This document shows positions 10,301 to 18,676 of a stretch of 64,000 bases of DNA, in pieces. Every line of letters begins with the position of its first letter. Positions within the stretch are counted from its first letter, which is position 1. The notes below the pieces were generated by a model, which worked only from the letters and a program-made list of their open reading frames with translations, searched no databases and had not been told where the DNA came from. The stretch lies in contig CAYSSG010000004.1 of the NCBI GenBank assembly GCA_964433635.1, positions 18,796-82,795 on the forward strand, written 5' to 3'. The stretch comes from CAYSSG01 sp964433635 (GTDB lineage: Bacteria > Atribacterota > Phoenicimicrobiia > Phoenicimicrobiales > Stramentimicrobiaceae). A program made the position numbers and the translations under genes.

Positions 10301-10943
10301 CCTGGTATTCATGAATCGCCTGGTTTCTAAGTTCAATTGCCTGATAATAAGCTTTCAGGGCTGAAATAGATGTAGAAATGTTCGTTTTCAAGCTGGTTTC
10401 TAACTCCTTATCAACTGTAATATCTACTTCTTCTAAAATCATCATGGCAATATCTTCTTTAAGCTTGAATATGTTTTCAGATGATTCCACCAGCTCTCGA
10501 AATTCATATAATTCATCATTATTTGACTGATACATGACTAAATTTAAGTGTACTTTTCCTTGTTGATCCAGAAAATAATTTGCAGTAAATATATTATCAA
10601 CATTTAAAAAATTATTTAAAGAGTGAAATAAATGGGTGTCCTTGTACTTGGAGATTCCTGCAAATTCTTCCTGTGGAAGCCCTATTGTTGTAGACAAGGG
10701 AACATATTGAACCCTCTCATTCTGCAAAAAGGTCTGCTCCAGCATGTCAGGTAATCCTCTTTCCAACCAATCCCAATCTTCAATTTCCGACTGATTATTG
10801 AAGTTGTAAACTGTAAATGTAGACAATTTGCTACTTGAGGCAAGGTTAGAAAAAGGATATAAAAGAGTCATTACCAATAGCAAGAAACTAATAATCAGCA
10901 TCAATCTATCTCTAAAAAAAAGGATTATTCGCTGTCTATTCAT
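7341..10943 (-). CDS. Giant TPR-repeat exported protein with N-terminal CsgG/FlgO-like domain
   Basis: About 1200 aa, no enzymatic motif. A signal anchor (about residues 9-31) is followed by about 130 aa (STFTVYNFNNQSE, WLERGLPDMLEQTFLQNE, VQYVPLS) that resemble the CsgG/FlgO/TolB-N fold placed before TPRs in other bacterial proteins. From about residue 185 to the end come some 25-30 tetratricopeptide repeats (examples: AIHHLEDSISYNPNHIEAR, ALENLKEALKMNPDFPEAR), the later ones of the BamD/CpoB-like outer-membrane type (DQYPDNLYREESL). Likely a periplasmic scaffold. AAGGT seven bases before the ATG at 10943 is better than the first ATG at 10958. It heads the ExbB-ExbD-TonB/DUF3048 operon, so it is probably a partner of that motor, as CpoB is for Tol-Pal (inference). 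Confidence 0.85.
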   Translation of the reverse strand: MNRQRIILFFRDRLMLIISFLLLVMTLLYPFSNLASSSKLSTFTVYNFNNQSEIEDWDWLERGLPDMLEQTFLQNERVQYVPLSTTIGLPQEEFAGISKYKDTHLFHSLNNFLNVDNIFTANYFLDQQGKVHLNLVMYQSNNDELYEFRELVESSENIFKLKEDIAMMILEEVDITVDKELETSLKTNISTSISALKAYYQAIELRNQAIHEYQGIDFPSKPLWSKAIEYGEKAVLEDPHFSEAYYLLAEIYERTKWTIREASNLEKYIEAAENHPNIKVSYERLSNALYRLAYSKYNQGDKTAAIHHLEDSISYNPNHIEARTYLMNIYYETGQVAKALQQSEEIERILPDKQGLEWLSRKTQQSAKYGKEAYESYERGYHTYISKNYPEAIQLLERAVNLSEDFKEAHYYLALSYYHYGNLDAAINHWEEAIRLDPFDNNARIYLNKANEEKKYGREVVWLFNQGYKHYIFGEYDEALNIFKSAIHMNPEFEKVRMYLMRTYYHLNQMDKYLEERRKIGESESFADDGGREYYLLAFDFFSLGEYDIALENLKEALKMNPDFPEARFLIAETFYQINDFDEALFHYQYIVDNFKESEYYDNSLLGGGWCAYLLENYLLSEEYLELLVAQFPKGTLYQDGMYKLGRVYFIQEKYQDTINIYEKLNSLESLAYDALEIQFILGQSYFWMDEYEKSKSLMKDLIDSYPDFILIDEARYFYSFSLFKEGKYQESAKNLEEISTDEKSKVWEESLYLLGRSLIELKEYDRVIAINQKLLEKNLNDDILERVLFDLGLSYSRKGKNEESILYLRRVIQEYPYGELAGISHIELAQSYYDLGQYQDALSTLEEIDSKEALEIKIDSAVALNDDALLLSLYQELGERYPEDSLTADGHYSLAKSQFDKGEYQKAIDTFKQLENMESSEEMIKESNYWQGLSYYRLGEYQLANEYFGKIDHSMLTEDEVTIRSLYMLAETYYQQKDFLQAIPIYEKFLENYRAHSLAEHAHYSLGWAYLNHSDYQRALQIFNLFIQEYPDSQFFEESLFLMGKIYFLSADRDKSQKQLIDFIDQYPDNLYREESLYIIAQIDLENQKWIDSIIYFEKLIDEYPDSQFLPGSLYGLCLSYFKKEEYSKAISAGEEYLLLYSSGSFACDVLYITAICYEELGSIDEARVKYEQIVSDCPNSIYFEGALKQLDVIASSSE

Positions 10944-11043
10944 TTGGTTTACCTTCATCTCTGATTAAATTCACATTTTTTTCTTTTATTAATAATAAAA
11001 ACACCGTCTTTGAAAATTTATTTTACATAATATTATACAGTAT

Positions 11044-12321
11044 CTAATCATAAAAGTAAAAATCCTTTTCCCCGATTATTACTCTATTTCCATTTAAAAT
11101 TCCTTTTTTTCTGAGGGCCTTTTCAATGCCTAAATATTTCAACTTTTTTTGAAAATATTTTAATGCCTGAGGATTATTCAGATCGTATTGACTGACAAGC
11201 TGTGTAATTTTTTCTCCTTCAACAATAAAAGTATTTCCTTCTTTCCGGATTAAAAATGCCGGTTGATAACGATAATGGATCAAATTATCCTGTTTCTGTT
11301 CAGACTCTTGTATTTCTGCCTCAGGAACGATATTGATTATCTGATATATTTTAAAAATAAGTTCTCTGATTCCAATGCCGGTAAGCGCTGAGACAAAGAA
11401 GACTGAAATGCCTTTTTCCATAAATGACTGTCTAATCCATTCTTTTTTTTCTTTTACCGGAAGTAAATCTATCTTGTTGACAACGACAATTCTTTCTTTT
11501 CTCTCCAGGATAGGAGAATATTGTTTTAATTCATTCTCGATCATCTTAAAATCATGAAAAAGATTATCAGTAATTACTCTTGAGCCATCAATAAGATGTA
11601 CTAAAACCTTTGTTCTTTCAATGTGTTTCAAAAAACGGGTACCCAGACCTATTCCATGATGAGCACCCTCTATTAATCCTGGAATATCAGCCAGTACAAA
11701 AGAATGCTCTTCATCTACCTGAACGATGCCCAAGGATGGTTCCAAGGTTGTAAAGGGGTAATCGGCAATCTTTGGTTTAGCTGCTGTTATCAGAGAAAGA
11801 AGAGTTGATTTCCCTGCATTGGGTAATCCAACTAATCCGGCATCGGCAATCAATTTGAGATTTAATCTAAGTTTACGTTCCTGACCAATTTGACCTTTCT
11901 GAGCAAAATTAGGCGACCGGTTAACAGAGCTTCTAAAGCGGAAATTGCCCTTGCCTCCCAATCCACCATCTGCAACGCAGACATGATCATCCGGTTTAGA
12001 TAAGTCAGCTAGAATTATGCAATTCTCTAAATCTTCAACAATCGTTCCAACCGGAACATTTAACCATAAATCTGAGCCGTCTTTTCCCCTCTTCTTCTGA
12101 CCGCTTCCTCTTTTGCCGTTGCTGGCTTTAAGATGTGGATGTCTGTAAAGTTGAATCAATGTATTGGTATGTACATCGGATTTTATAAATACATCCCCCC
12201 CCTTACCTCCGTCTCCGCCATCCGGACCTCCTTTAGGGACAAAGCGTTCCTTATGAAAGCTAACGGCACCATCACCGCCATTACCAGCTTTAACTATAAT
12301 AATTACTTGATCAGAAAACAT
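11044..12321 (-). CDS. obgE: Obg family GTPase
   Basis: Ribosome-associated GTPase involved in large-subunit assembly and stress control. Three domains in order: the glycine-rich Obg fold (about 1-160; AGNGGDGAVSFHKE, GGPDGGDGGKGG), the G domain (GLPNAGKST as G1, ADIPGLIEGAHHGIGLG as G3, VNKIDLL as G4), and a C-terminal OCT domain of about 75 aa ending in FYFYD. The frame is open to 12378, but AAAGGA with good spacing precedes the ATG at 12321, which gives the normal MFSDQVIIIVKAG start and a 425-aa protein. It follows rpmA, a conserved order, but a terminator separates them. Confidence 0.95.
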   Translation of the reverse strand: MFSDQVIIIVKAGNGGDGAVSFHKERFVPKGGPDGGDGGKGGDVFIKSDVHTNTLIQLYRHPHLKASNGKRGSGQKKRGKDGSDLWLNVPVGTIVEDLENCIILADLSKPDDHVCVADGGLGGKGNFRFRSSVNRSPNFAQKGQIGQERKLRLNLKLIADAGLVGLPNAGKSTLLSLITAAKPKIADYPFTTLEPSLGIVQVDEEHSFVLADIPGLIEGAHHGIGLGTRFLKHIERTKVLVHLIDGSRVITDNLFHDFKMIENELKQYSPILERKERIVVVNKIDLLPVKEKKEWIRQSFMEKGISVFFVSALTGIGIRELIFKIYQIINIVPEAEIQESEQKQDNLIHYRYQPAFLIRKEGNTFIVEGEKITQLVSQYDLNNPQALKYFQKKLKYLGIEKALRKKGILNGNRVIIGEKDFYFYD

Positions 12322-12380
12322 TACATTCCTTTTAGCTTTTTTATTTTTATTTTCTCTATCATATATCCAATGATCCATAT

Positions 12381-12421
12381 AATAAAAAACCCTGAGTTTC
12401 TTTCAAAACTCAGGGTATTTT
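12381..12421 (-). terminator. Rho-independent terminator of the rplU-rpmA transcript
   Basis: A perfect 10-bp inverted repeat, CCCTGAGTTT at 12390-12399 and AAACTCAGGG at 12406-12415, with a 6-nt loop. On the minus strand it is followed at once by a T-rich run, and an 8-T run also follows on the plus strand, so it may act both ways. It lies 12 nt beyond the rpmA stop and 60 nt before the obgE start, so obgE needs readthrough or its own promoter. Confidence 0.85.
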
Positions 12422-12432
12422 TTTTAATTTTA

Positions 12433-12690
12433 CTAAGAATTAGTATTATGAATAGATACCTGTTTCCTTTTATCCTTTGTCTTAAAATCAACATATCCAT
12501 CAATCAAGGCAAATAGTGTGTCATCCCTGCCACGTCCTACATTTTTACCAGGTTGGATTCGTGTACCCCTCTGTCTGACAATAATGTTTCCACTATGTAC
12601 AAATTGTCCACCGTATTTTTTGACTCCTAACCTTTTTGAAATGCTTTCGCGGCCATTTTTAGCTGAACCCTGTCCTTTTTTATGAGCCAT
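12433..12690 (-). CDS. rpmA: 50S ribosomal protein L27
   Basis: Large-subunit protein near the peptidyl-transferase centre. Its 85 aa begin directly with [16 protein letters not shown], the mature N-terminus, and include [10 protein letters not shown] and [11 protein letters not shown]. Firmicute L27 proteins carry an N-terminal extension cut by the protease Prp; here there is no extension, and no prp gene lies between rplU and rpmA (24-nt gap). The gene is cotranscribed with rplU. Confidence 0.97.
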   Translation of the reverse strand: MAHKKGQGSAKNGRESISKRLGVKKYGGQFVHSGNIIVRQRGTRIQPGKNVGRGRDDTLFALIDGYVDFKTKDKRKQVSIHNTNS

Positions 12691-12714
12691 ACTTTTATCA
12701 CCTCTTTTAAACGA

Positions 12715-13050
12715 TTAACCCTGAGTACTTATTAATGAGATATCATGAATTTGTTCGATCTTTATTTCTGTAAATAGCTGTCGATGACCTGATTTTTTCT
12801 GGTACTTTTTCTTTGGCTTGAACTTTAATACAACAATTTTTTTAGCCTTTCCATGCCTGATTACTCTTCCTTCAACAAAACTTTTTTCAATAAGGGGCTG
12901 TCCAAACAGGTATTCGCCATCTTTTTCCAGCATTAACACCTGGTCTAATTTTATCTGATCCCCTTCATTTGCTTCAAGTTTTTCAACCTTGATCAAATCT
13001 CCTTCAGTCACCAGATATTGTTTTCCGCCAGTGGCAACCACTGCATGCAT
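12715..13050 (-). CDS. rplU: 50S ribosomal protein L21
   Basis: Large-subunit ribosomal protein, 111 aa, slightly longer than usual because of a short C-terminal tail (EIKIEQIHDISLISTQG). Diagnostic blocks: AVVATGGKQYLVTEGD, GKAKKIVVLKFKPKKKYQKK and GHRQ. The start has a strong AGGAGGAG Shine-Dalgarno. It is first in a two-gene operon with rpmA and has its own consensus-like promoter and a leader of about 80 nt. Confidence 0.97.
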   Translation of the reverse strand: MHAVVATGGKQYLVTEGDLIKVEKLEANEGDQIKLDQVLMLEKDGEYLFGQPLIEKSFVEGRVIRHGKAKKIVVLKFKPKKKYQKKSGHRQLFTEIKIEQIHDISLISTQG

Positions 13051-13134
13051 CTTTATTATCTCCTCCTGCTTAATAGAATCGCCTGTAAGGCAGCATAAAG
13101 CTTTCCAGCCTTTCCAGTGCGTATTGGCTTATAA

Positions 13135-13163
13135 AATGTAGCATATAAGATGAATCATGTCAA
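13135..13163 (-). promoter_or_regulatory. Sigma-70-type promoter for rplU-rpmA
   Basis: On the minus strand a perfect -35 TTGACA (13158-13163) is followed after exactly 17 bases by TACATT (13135-13140), preceded by TGC, an extended -10. Transcription would begin near 13128. The resulting leader (about 13051-13128) can pair AAGGC with GCCTT around a small inner AGC/GCT stem, which might be an autoregulatory ribosomal leader; that part is weak. Confidence 0.75.
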
Positions 13164-13245
13164 ATCATTTTGTTCGCTCAACTTTATATAACTGAAATTC
13201 CGGAGAATTAATCTTCTCAGAAGCAGCTTATCTTTCTTCTCCTGT

Positions 13246-14748
13246 TCAGAATACTTTTAGAAGTTTTTTAATTTCTTTCTTTCTACCAACAGCAATGACT
13301 TTGATTTTTTCTATATGAAGGTCTGACAATGCTTTGATAAAAATGTTTTTTTGATAGTCATTTTCTAATTGTTTTATCAGCATCATCTTAGTGCCGATTA
13401 ATTCCTCTTCCACTTTAGGATGAACACCCAGCAAAATTGCTTCAGCTTTGGAATGTTGACTTAGATCCTCTAATTTATGTATCACTTGATTGCTAACAGT
13501 TTCCGGAGACAGGATTCTGCCAATCCCGGAACAATAAGGACAGGATGTCCGCAATAATGAATCCAAATCCCTCTTTGAACGTTTACGGGTCATTTCAACT
13601 AATCCCAATTCAGTTGTTTGCACCACATTGGATTTGGTTCTGTCTTTTCTTAATGCCTCTTCCAATTTTTTAAGAACTTTTTCCTGGTCTTCCTTGTTAT
13701 CCATATCGATAAAATCAATAATAATGATACCGCCAATATCTCTTAACCTTAACTGCCTGGCAATCTCTTCGGCAGCCTGTAAATTAGTTCTTAAAATCGT
13801 ATTTTTCATTTTTTTACCGCCTACATACTTGCCAGTATTCACATCTATAACCGTTAAAGCTTCTACTTCATCAAAAACAAGATAACCACCACATTTTAGC
13901 CAAACTTTTTTCTCCAAAGCACGGTATATTTCTTTTTCGATATGATATGCCTCAAAAATTGGCTTATCTCCGTTATAATAAGAGACTCTCGTTTTCAAAT
14001 TGAACAGAGAAAGTGAATCAAGAAAGCTAATGATTTTTTCATATTCTTTTTCTGAATTAACTACAAATTCATCAATATCTTCTGTAAATAAATCCCGGAT
14101 GATACGATAGGTTAAATTAATATCTTCATGTAGCAGCATAGGCGCTTTTGCCTTAAGACTTCTTTTTTGTACCTTATTCCATAATCGTAGAAGAAAATCC
14201 ATATCATGGGCTAAATCCTCTTGATCTTTTCCAACGCCAGCTGTTCTAACAATAAAACCATATTCTTTTTTCCGGATAGTCTGTAAAATCTTTTTTAGTC
14301 TCTCTTTCTCTTCTTCCTGCTCAATTCTCCTGGAAACTGCCAGACTATTATTATTAGGCATCAAAACCAGATAACGACCCGGTAAACTGATATTTGTTGT
14401 TACTCTGGCTCCTTTGGGAGAAATAGCTTCCTTGACAACCTGTACATCAATTTCCTGCCCTACTTTGATTAAATCTTTGACATCAACCTCTTCACCATTC
14501 GGACCATCTGAGGATTGTTTTAAATCATTTAAATGAAGAAAGGCATTTCGATCAATGCCTATATCTACAAAGGCTGCTTCTATTCCTGGTAATACATTCA
14601 TGACTTTACCCTTGTAAATATTGTTGATGATTTTCCGATCTTCTAATCTCTCCATGTAGATTTCTACTAATTTATTATTCTCCAAAATAGCTACTCGCTC
14701 CTCGCTCAGTCCGCTATCAATAATAACCTGTTTGGCTTTATATTCCAT
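13246..14748 (-). CDS. rng: Ribonuclease G/E family endoribonuclease
   Basis: Endoribonuclease that matures rRNA ends and starts mRNA decay. At 500 aa it has RNase G length and lacks the long C-terminal scaffold of RNase E. In order: an S1 domain (NIYKGKVMNVLPGIEAAFVD, FLHLND), the 5'-sensor/RNase H-like region, a DNase I-like catalytic domain with the Mg-binding aspartates in VIDVNTGKY and IIIIDFIDMDN, and the zinc-link CPYCSG. The order rng - L21 - L27 - obg downstream of the TIGR03960/TIGR03936 pair is conserved in many bacteria. Confidence 0.94.
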   Translation of the reverse strand: MEYKAKQVIIDSGLSEERVAILENNKLVEIYMERLEDRKIINNIYKGKVMNVLPGIEAAFVDIGIDRNAFLHLNDLKQSSDGPNGEEVDVKDLIKVGQEIDVQVVKEAISPKGARVTTNISLPGRYLVLMPNNNSLAVSRRIEQEEEKERLKKILQTIRKKEYGFIVRTAGVGKDQEDLAHDMDFLLRLWNKVQKRSLKAKAPMLLHEDINLTYRIIRDLFTEDIDEFVVNSEKEYEKIISFLDSLSLFNLKTRVSYYNGDKPIFEAYHIEKEIYRALEKKVWLKCGGYLVFDEVEALTVIDVNTGKYVGGKKMKNTILRTNLQAAEEIARQLRLRDIGGIIIIDFIDMDNKEDQEKVLKKLEEALRKDRTKSNVVQTTELGLVEMTRKRSKRDLDSLLRTSCPYCSGIGRILSPETVSNQVIHKLEDLSQHSKAEAILLGVHPKVEEELIGTKMMLIKQLENDYQKNIFIKALSDLHIEKIKVIAVGRKKEIKKLLKVF

Positions 14749-14843
14749 TTTTCAAGTATCACCTACCCTTTTATAAATTAATCATTTGAAAATTAATAAT
14801 TAAAACAAGCTTTATTTTCAGCTTGAGTATATCATGCCTGTCT

Positions 14844-15554
14844 TTATTTCTCTTCAAGAACCATCTTTTCCCTGATGATCCTATAAAGGTGAATTGTATC
14901 GTCACCCAGATGAGCAAGAAAAGAATTTACAATGAATTTGGGATTAATGCTTCCTTTATATTGAAGATCAACAATTAAGCGAATGATGATATGATTTTGT
15001 TCCTGGGACCTGTATTCCAACTTATGTATATAAGGCCTGAGATCAATTTCCTTTATTCCTTTTATGGACTGTTTTTGGATTAAAATATTTTTTTGATTAA
15101 AAAATTTACTGATATGATGCTTTATCATTTTAATCGATTGGTTAGTATTTGTATTGTTCAAACAAGGATCAAGGATTAATTCGACAAGATAAAAAGCCCA
15201 TCGAAGTGACTTGCTGAGCGCATTCCCTGTTTCATCGATTTCATCAACCTGTAAAGCCATGAACCCATTTGGAGATTGACGATTAATCATCTCTTTTATT
15301 TGTTTGGTTTCCATCCTCCCTTTCAAATAAAGATCCAGGATTTCTTCCCAGCCTTCAATTCCCAAAGACAATGCAGGACCAAAAGATACCTTCAGTCTCG
15401 GATTATATCCTCCAGTTAACTCAACAGGTAATTGTGTTCTTCTTAATAATCTTCTGAATAAAACATTTAAATCCAGATGAGATATATATCTCAGAGGACC
15501 AACTTTTCTATATCTGATACGATAAACAATTGACATCTTATTCACTATTTCCAT
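14844..15554 (-). CDS. DUF2344 / TIGR03936 family protein
   Basis: A conserved partner of the neighbouring radical SAM protein; in some species the two are fused. The N-terminal signature YRIRYRKVGPLRYISHLDL is followed by RRTQLPVELTGGYNPR and SFGPALSLGIEG, all typical. Function is not established; the genomic link to rng suggests RNA or ribosome work. The frame opens with a TTG at 15587 that overlaps the upstream gene; the in-frame ATGs at 15554 or 15536 fit the family N-terminus better. No strong Shine-Dalgarno decides between them. Confidence 0.85.
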   Translation of the reverse strand: MEIVNKMSIVYRIRYRKVGPLRYISHLDLNVLFRRLLRRTQLPVELTGGYNPRLKVSFGPALSLGIEGWEEILDLYLKGRMETKQIKEMINRQSPNGFMALQVDEIDETGNALSKSLRWAFYLVELILDPCLNNTNTNQSIKMIKHHISKFFNQKNILIQKQSIKGIKEIDLRPYIHKLEYRSQEQNHIIIRLIVDLQYKGSINPKFIVNSFLAHLGDDTIHLYRIIREKMVLEEK

Positions 15555-15580
15555 AAAATTTAATACAACTCTTGTTAATA

Positions 15581-17458
15581 TTAACAATCACTTTTGCCTA
15601 TGGAAATATTACAAATTCCTTCCAATCCACAGTGATTGCATTCTGCTAGCCGACAATCATTTGTAATGGCAGCAGTCTCTGCTTTTTTCCATTCATGCCA
15701 CAAATACTCTCTGTCAACTCCGGAATCTATTCTATCCCAAGGCATAACTTCTTCTTTCCCCCTTTGCCGATAGGCATAAAATTCCATAGTTAAGTTATTC
15801 TTTTGAAAGGAATTTATCCATTCATCAAAGTTAAAAGATTCACGCCAAGAATCAAATCTGCATCCCTTTTTATAGGCATCTAGCAATACTTTTCCCAATC
15901 TCCTGTCTCCTCGAGCAAAGACTGCCTCTAATAAAGAAGCCTTTGTGTCAGGGAAATGAGAGGAAATATTTTTTGTTTTAATATTTCTGATGATAGTTTT
16001 ATATTTTTTTAACAGATCTTCTTCCTTTTCCTGTCCAACCCATTGAAAAGGTGTATGCGCTTTTGGTACAAAGGCATTGATGCTAATATTTAAAGTGAAT
16101 TTATTTCCTGCTATTCCTTTACCAATCTGCTCTACCTTTTTGACCATCTTGATAATGCCATCGATATCATCCCATGTTTCAGTGGGTAAACCGATCATAA
16201 AGTATAGTTTAATTCTTCTCCATCCTTCTTTACAGGCCATCTGCACGGACTGATATAAATCATCCCCAGTTACATTCTTATTGATCGTCTTGCTTAACCG
16301 GTCGGTTCCAACCTCAGGTGCAAAAGTAAGTCCTGTCTTTCTAACCCGTTGAGTCTGCCTGGCTAATTCTATAGAAAAATTATCAACACGCAGTGAAGGC
16401 AATGATACACTCACTCCCTGGTCTCGATAACGATCTACCAATCCTTCTATCAGACAATCAATGCCATTATAATCACTGGAACTTAAAGATGATAGTGATA
16501 TTTCTTCATATCCGGTATTCATTAGACTCTTATCTGCTAAGGTCAATAACACATTCACAGGTCTTTCCCGGACCGGTCTGTAGATGATTCCAGCCTGGCA
16601 AAATCGACAACCCCGAGTACATCCGCGAAATATTTCTAATGTGATACGATTGTGTACAATGTCTATATTTGGCACAATAGGAGATATAGGGAATGATGAT
16701 TTGCTTAAATCTTTTAAAATTCGCTTTTTAATCTTTAAGGGCGCATCCTTCTCCCTTTTTTTAATAGACTTAATTCGTCCATCATCAAAATAACTAACAG
16801 AATAAAAAGAAGGAATATAGATTCCAGGTATATACATCAGTTTTTGCAGTAGATCGATTTTATTTTTTTTACTTTCACTGTGTTCCCATGACTTATACTC
16901 ATTGATGATATCACTGATGATCTCTTCTCCATCACCGATTATAAAGGCATCTATAAAATCAGCTAAGGGTTCAGGGTTAAATGCGGATGGTCCTCCCGCG
17001 ATGATTAGGGGATCTTCTGAGGTTCTTTCTTTGGAATACAAAGATATTCCTCCCAAATCAATGATATGCAGTACGTTGGTAAAAGATAACTCGTGCTGAA
17101 GGCTGAAACCGAGAATATCAAAATCATAAAGCGGGGTGCGGCTCTCTAATGAAAATAAAGGGATTTTTTCCTTTGTCATCAACTGTTCCATATCCCTGGC
17201 AGGAGAAAAAACTCTCTCTGCAAGAGCATCTTCACGCTTATTGATGATATCATACAGAATCTTAAATCCTAAATAACTCATTCCAATTTCATACAAATCA
17301 GGAAAAGCAAGGGCTATTTTCACCATCCTGCTGCAATTGATTTTACGGATCTCATTATATTCCTTCCCTGTATAACGGCCTGGCTTTTCCACATGTTCAA
17401 GAATATTTTGTTCTAACAATCTATTTATTTCTTTTGCTTCTTTTCTTATATGATTCAT
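15581..17458 (-). CDS. Radical SAM protein, TIGR03960 family
   Basis: A 625-aa radical SAM protein with an N-terminal cobalamin-binding-like region (about 40-230; FSLQHELSFTNVLHIIDLGG in part, GGPSAFNPEPLADF) and a radical SAM core carrying the cluster motif CTRGCRFCQAG. It has a Cys-rich C-terminus (CRLAECNHCGLEGICNIS) that could bind a second metal or cluster. It is adjacent to its usual partner, the TIGR03936 protein. The substrate is not known; the family is catalogued only by context with ribosomal and RNase genes. Confidence 0.88.
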   Translation of the reverse strand: MNHIRKEAKEINRLLEQNILEHVEKPGRYTGKEYNEIRKINCSRMVKIALAFPDLYEIGMSYLGFKILYDIINKREDALAERVFSPARDMEQLMTKEKIPLFSLESRTPLYDFDILGFSLQHELSFTNVLHIIDLGGISLYSKERTSEDPLIIAGGPSAFNPEPLADFIDAFIIGDGEEIISDIINEYKSWEHSESKKNKIDLLQKLMYIPGIYIPSFYSVSYFDDGRIKSIKKREKDAPLKIKKRILKDLSKSSFPISPIVPNIDIVHNRITLEIFRGCTRGCRFCQAGIIYRPVRERPVNVLLTLADKSLMNTGYEEISLSSLSSSDYNGIDCLIEGLVDRYRDQGVSVSLPSLRVDNFSIELARQTQRVRKTGLTFAPEVGTDRLSKTINKNVTGDDLYQSVQMACKEGWRRIKLYFMIGLPTETWDDIDGIIKMVKKVEQIGKGIAGNKFTLNISINAFVPKAHTPFQWVGQEKEEDLLKKYKTIIRNIKTKNISSHFPDTKASLLEAVFARGDRRLGKVLLDAYKKGCRFDSWRESFNFDEWINSFQKNNLTMEFYAYRQRGKEEVMPWDRIDSGVDREYLWHEWKKAETAAITNDCRLAECNHCGLEGICNISIGKSDC

Positions 17459-17496
17459 GCCATTCTTCTATCTTCATAATCCCATCATCTTTAAAA

Positions 17497-18651
17497 TTAT
17501 ATAAAAAGGCTTCTGATATGAATATTCAGCAGTAATCCGATCCCGATAAAATTAGATATCATGAAAGTTCCACCGTGGCTGACAAATGGCAAAGGTAAAC
17601 CGGTTGTAGGTACTAAACCCATGGCCATACCAACATTGACTAAAATATGAAAAGAAAGAAAGGCAATAACTCCGGTTGCGAGATATATTCCCAATGCATC
17701 AGGTGCTTCCCTGGCAATATTAATTCCTTTCCATAGAATAAATATAAATAAAATTAACACTAATAGTGCCCCGATGAATCCCATTTCTTCGCCAAGTACT
17801 GAAAATACAAAATCAGTCTGCCTGGCTGGCAAAAATTTCAGTTGACTCTGAATGCCGCTGAATAAGCCCTGACCAAGTAGTCCGCCAGATCCAATAGCTA
17901 CTTTTGACTGTATTACATTATAGCCTGCCCCTAATGGATCTAAATTGGGATTCAGAAAAAATATGATTCTTTTTTTCTGATATTCCTGAAGCATTGACCA
18001 CATAACCGGAAAGGATAAAAGTATAATAAATGATACAAATAGAATATATTTCCAGGGAATCCCTGCTATGTAAATCATACAGAGGAGTATGGCAACGAAC
18101 ACCAGGGAAGTTCCTAAATCCGGTTGCTTAAAAATTAATAACATCAGGATACCGGTAAAGAAAAAAGGTAAGGAAAAATACAGAAGATCAGACAATTGAT
18201 CTCTTTTACGAGACAGAAAATCAGCCAGAAAACAGATTAAAGCAATTTTTGCAAATTCTGCAGGCTGAAAATCAAAACCGGCAATAACAATCCACCTTCG
18301 TGAACCTCCCGCGATTTTCCCAAACAGGATAACATAAGTCAGTGCTATTATGGCTAAGAAATAAATAAGAATAGCAATCTTTTCAACCTCGTGATAGTCA
18401 ATAAGGGCTATTAGTAAACACAGTGCTAAACCTAATATAATAAAAAAAATCTGTCTTTTTACTAAAAAAATGGAGTTTTCTTCATTCATGCTTTCCATAT
18501 GTGTTGTACTGTATATAATCAACAATCCGAAAGAACATAAGCATAAAACTGCAAACAATAAACTATAATCAAAATGTTTGATTAATCGAAAAGATTTATA
18601 GATTGAAGTTTTATCAGAAGTAAAATGGGAAGGATTTTCCTTCATTATCAT
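17497..18651 (-). CDS. rodA: Rod-shape SEDS glycosyltransferase RodA
   Basis: Peptidoglycan polymerase of the elongasome and partner of PBP2 encoded just upstream. About ten membrane segments are visible, with the SEDS signatures DYHEVEKIAILIYFLAII, FQPAEFAKIALICFLADFLS (read in parts), PDLGTSLVF, GLLGQGLFSG, FVFSVLGEEMGFIG and LPLPFVSHGGTFM. The frame extends to 18705 within mrdA, but an AGGG just before the ATG pair at 18651/18645 gives a protein of about 384 aa, the family length. I chose 18651. Confidence 0.92.
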   Translation of the reverse strand: MIMKENPSHFTSDKTSIYKSFRLIKHFDYSLLFAVLCLCSFGLLIIYSTTHMESMNEENSIFLVKRQIFFIILGLALCLLIALIDYHEVEKIAILIYFLAIIALTYVILFGKIAGGSRRWIVIAGFDFQPAEFAKIALICFLADFLSRKRDQLSDLLYFSLPFFFTGILMLLIFKQPDLGTSLVFVAILLCMIYIAGIPWKYILFVSFIILLSFPVMWSMLQEYQKKRIIFFLNPNLDPLGAGYNVIQSKVAIGSGGLLGQGLFSGIQSQLKFLPARQTDFVFSVLGEEMGFIGALLVLILFIFILWKGINIAREAPDALGIYLATGVIAFLSFHILVNVGMAMGLVPTTGLPLPFVSHGGTFMISNFIGIGLLLNIHIRSLFI

Positions 18652-18676
18652 GGACCCTGCCTTTTTAAATATCCTA

